14,987 bases of DNA. It comes from Acidimicrobiia bacterium (GTDB lineage: Bacteria > Actinomycetota > Acidimicrobiia > Spongiisociales > SHLN01). The notes beneath the pieces are model-generated. The model did no database searches, was not told where the DNA came from, and saw only the letters and a program-made list of their open reading frames with translations. The translations under genes and the position numbers were made by a program. Of the stretch, positions 12,802 through 14,987 are shown one piece after another (position 1 is the first letter of the stretch; every line of letters starts with the position of its first letter). The stretch lies in assembly GCA_004283105.1 (NCBI GenBank), contig SHLN01000038.1, positions 1-14,987 of the forward strand, in the 5' to 3' direction.

Positions 12802-14987
12802 TCGAGACTCCGCCGGATACGCCGGCGCCCGACGCGTCGGTAGCCGTTTCGTTCGAGGTCGATGGGATGACCTGTGCGTCGTGCGCCGTCCGCATCGAGC
12901 GGGTCCTCGGAAAGCAAGACGGCGTCGCATCTGCCGTCGTCAACTATGCCGGGGCTGAGGCGGTCGTCAAACTCGATCCGTCCGCCAACGTCGGCGACCT
13001 CACCGCCGCCATCGACAAGCTGGGCTATCACCTCACCGAACGAGCCCCCGAGGATGAGCGAGAGGCTCCTTCCCATCGTTATGCGCGGGAGTTCCTGTTC
13101 CAGCGGCGCAACCTCGCCTGGGCCGCTGCCTTTACGATTCCCCTCATCCTCGTCATGCTGATCGGCGACGGTTCGACCGGCGCCAAGGTGGCAATGTGGG
13201 TCCTCGCCACCCCGGTGGTGTTCGTGTTCGGCTGGCAGTTCCACCGCAATGCGCTGCTCCGCTTGCGGGCGTTCGACACCAGCATGGACACGCTTGTTTC
13301 GATGGGGACACTCGCTGCCTACGGGTACTCGGCATGGGCGATCTTTGCCGAAGAAGAGGTGTTCTTCGAGACGGCCGCCCTCATCATCACCTTCATCCTC
13401 CTTGGCCGGTTCTTCGAGGCGAGAGCGAAGGGGAACGCCTCGCAGGCCATCAGCCGGCTGCTCGAGCTCGGCGCCAAAGAAGCGCGCATCCTCCGCAATG
13501 GCGTCGAGACCCTCGTCCCCGTCGAGACCGTTCGACCCGGTGACCTCATGGTCGTGAACCCGGGTGAGAAGGTGCCGACGGACGGAAGGATCAATGCGGG
13601 CCGCTCGTCCCTCGATGAGAGTCTCTTGACCGGCGAGTCACTGCCCGTCGACAAGGGACCGGGCGATGCCGTGTTCGGGGCCACGGTCAACCACCAGGGT
13701 CGGATCGTTGTCGAAGCCACCGCCGTCGGCGCCGACACCGCCCTTTCCCAGATCGCCCGCATGGTCGAGGCCGCCCAGGCGAGCAAGGCGCCGGCGCAAC
13801 GCCTGGCAGATCGCGTCTCGTCGATCTTCGTCCCCATCGTCATCGTGCTCGCCGTCGCCACCGGGCTGGTCTGGCTCGCCGTGAGCGGTGAGGTAGAGAC
13901 GGCGCTCCGGAACTCGGTCGCGGTGCTCATCATCGCCTGCCCATGCGCCCTCGGCCTGGCTACCCCCACCGCCATCATGGTCGGTTCCGGACGGGGTGCC
14001 GAGCTCGGGATCCTGTTCAAGACGGCTGAGGTGTTCGAACGAACCCGTACCGTCGACACAATCGCCTTTGACAAGACCGGCACCATCACGACCGGCCGAA
14101 TGACCGTCGACGCCGTGGAGACGATGGTCGACGAGGACCGCTTTTTCACCCTCGTGGCCTCGCTCGAATCTGCCAGCGGTCACCCGGTGGCCCGGGCGCT
14201 GACACTGGCCGCCGAGGAGCGGGGTCTCAGCCTGAGCTCGCCGAGCGACGTTGAGGAGCTCCCGGGCGGAGGCATTCGCGGAACCGTGGACGGCACCGGA
14301 GTAGTTGTCGGCAACATCGGCCTCATCAGATCAATCGGGATGGAGATCACGCCCGATGTGACGGGCCGGGTCGACGAGTTGGAGAGCCGTGGCCGAACGG
14401 TATTCCTGGCGGCCTGGAATGGGGAGATCCGCGGCGTCGTGGGCGTGGTCGATGCGCCCCGTCCGGCTGTCGCCGGAGCCATCCGGCAGCTGGCCGCCAT
14501 GGACATCGATCTCGTCATGGTGACCGGCGACAATCCCGTCACCGCCAATGCCGTCGCCGAGGATGTCGGGATCGGCCGGGTCCTCGATCAGGTTCGCCCC
14601 GCCGAGAAGGCGGCGGCCGTCGAGATGCTCCAGCAGCGCGGTGAGACGGTCGCCTTCGTCGGCGACGGGGTGAACGACGCACCGGCCCTCACGCAAGCAG
14701 ACCTGGGTATGGCGGTCGGATCCGGGACCGACATCGCCATCGAAGCGGGTGACGTCGTACTCCTATCCGGTGACCCGAGGCTGGTAGTCACAGCCGTCCG
14801 CCTGGCGCGGCGCACGCATCGCACGATCAGCCAGAACCTGTTCTGGGCCTTCTTCTACAACGCGGCCGCCATTCCGCTCGCCGCTCTCGGGCAGCTCGAT
14901 CCAAGTGTCGCCGCGCTGGCGATGGCGTTCTCGAGTGTCAGCGTGGTAATGAACAGCGTCCGCCTCCGGCGCTTTGGGAAGACCTGA
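12798..14987 (+). CDS. copA: Copper-exporting P1B-type ATPase
   Basis: A complete 729-residue Cu(I) efflux ATPase of the plasma membrane; its TGA is the last codon of the window. In order: one N-terminal HMA domain (residues 16-80) with CASC (Cys26, Cys29) in GMTCASC; four membrane helices at about 106-123, 130-148, 164-183 and 188-207; an actuator domain with TGE (278-280); helices at about 343-363 and 372-392, the latter holding the transport motif CPC (381-383); phosphorylated Asp425 in DKTGTIT; the HP motif (His462) of the nucleotide domain; GDGVNDAP (from 622); and two last helices with YNAAAIP (687-693) and AMAFSSVSVVMNS (708-720). CPC, YN and MxxSS together specify the Cu(I) (P1B-1) subgroup. 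One HMA domain rather than two makes it somewhat short. The start overlaps the copZ stop, and a hairpin abuts it. Confidence 0.97.
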   Translation: MIETPPDTPAPDASVAVSFEVDGMTCASCAVRIERVLGKQDGVASAVVNYAGAEAVVKLDPSANVGDLTAAIDKLGYHLTERAPEDEREAPSHRYAREFLFQRRNLAWAAAFTIPLILVMLIGDGSTGAKVAMWVLATPVVFVFGWQFHRNALLRLRAFDTSMDTLVSMGTLAAYGYSAWAIFAEEEVFFETAALIITFILLGRFFEARAKGNASQAISRLLELGAKEARILRNGVETLVPVETVRPGDLMVVNPGEKVPTDGRINAGRSSLDESLLTGESLPVDKGPGDAVFGATVNHQGRIVVEATAVGADTALSQIARMVEAAQASKAPAQRLADRVSSIFVPIVIVLAVATGLVWLAVSGEVETALRNSVAVLIIACPCALGLATPTAIMVGSGRGAELGILFKTAEVFERTRTVDTIAFDKTGTITTGRMTVDAVETMVDEDRFFTLVASLESASGHPVARALTLAAEERGLSLSSPSDVEELPGGGIRGTVDGTGVVVGNIGLIRSIGMEITPDVTGRVDELESRGRTVFLAAWNGEIRGVVGVVDAPRPAVAGAIRQLAAMDIDLVMVTGDNPVTANAVAEDVGIGRVLDQVRPAEKAAAVEMLQQRGETVAFVGDGVNDAPALTQADLGMAVGSGTDIAIEAGDVVLLSGDPRLVVTAVRLARRTHRTISQNLFWAFFYNAAAIPLAALGQLDPSVAALAMAFSSVSVVMNSVRLRRFGKT

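Noticed and set aside
1..14987. CRISPR array, tRNA, insertion sequence or toxin-antitoxin/defence system
   Set aside because: No regularly spaced repeats, cloverleaf with CCA-type end, transposase or recognisable defence gene was found; all sizeable genes have ordinary metabolic or transport families.

Overview
This window looks like ordinary chromosomal DNA of a GC-rich actinomycete-type bacterium (phylum Actinomycetota, perhaps an Acidimicrobiia-like lineage; this placement is an inference). The reasons are strong G/C third-position bias, an Rv1155-like PPOX (flavin/F420) protein, a cystathionine beta-synthase plus cystathionine gamma-synthase/lyase pair, and several genes without a Shine-Dalgarno that start 6-7 bases after a TANNNT -10 box, the usual signature of leaderless actinobacterial transcripts. 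I see no tRNA, rRNA, insertion sequence, phage gene or CRISPR array. The only trace of a selfish or accessory element is a decayed S23 (23S rRNA intervening-sequence, four-helix-bundle) gene and short tandem repeats.

Layout. Positions 1-99 are the 3' end of an unidentified gene that converges on a YjbQ-family gene (106-618, minus). Divergent from yjbQ are purA (718-1989) and purB (1986-3281), overlapping by four bases: AMP synthesis from IMP in two consecutive genes. Next is the S23 remnant with a heptamer repeat (3283-3545), then a Trm112-like small protein (3604-3819) coupled to a class III aminotransferase (3812-5086). That gene runs tail-to-tail into an apolipoprotein N-acyltransferase homologue (5083-6573, minus) whose catalytic cysteine position is serine.

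A 175-base divergent spacer (6574-6748) holds two perfect dyads and hexamer and heptamer tandem arrays. It leads into an inositol-monophosphatase-family gene (6749-7543) and an unusual three-module lipoprotein (7565-8752). A PPOX-family protein (8794-9183) converges on an ICMT-like membrane methyltransferase (9189-9653, minus), which diverges from a GNAT-like gene (9693-10430).

The last third pairs two functions around one promoter region. Leftward is a transsulfuration operon (cystathionine beta-synthase 11574-12533, then cystathionine gamma-synthase/lyase 10438-11577, GTGA overlap). Rightward is a copper-efflux operon (copZ-like chaperone 12592-12801, copA-like P1B ATPase 12798-14987, ATGA overlap). 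The 58-base spacer between them carries a 38-base dyad with perfect 9-base outer arms that touches the copZ promoter.

Most of the window is housekeeping metabolism. I found no clearly new multi-gene system. The best leads are the Cys-to-Ser Lnt homologue, the cbs/copZ dyad, the structured lnt/IMPase spacer, the duplicated pilin-like lipoprotein, and the hairpin abutting the copA start.
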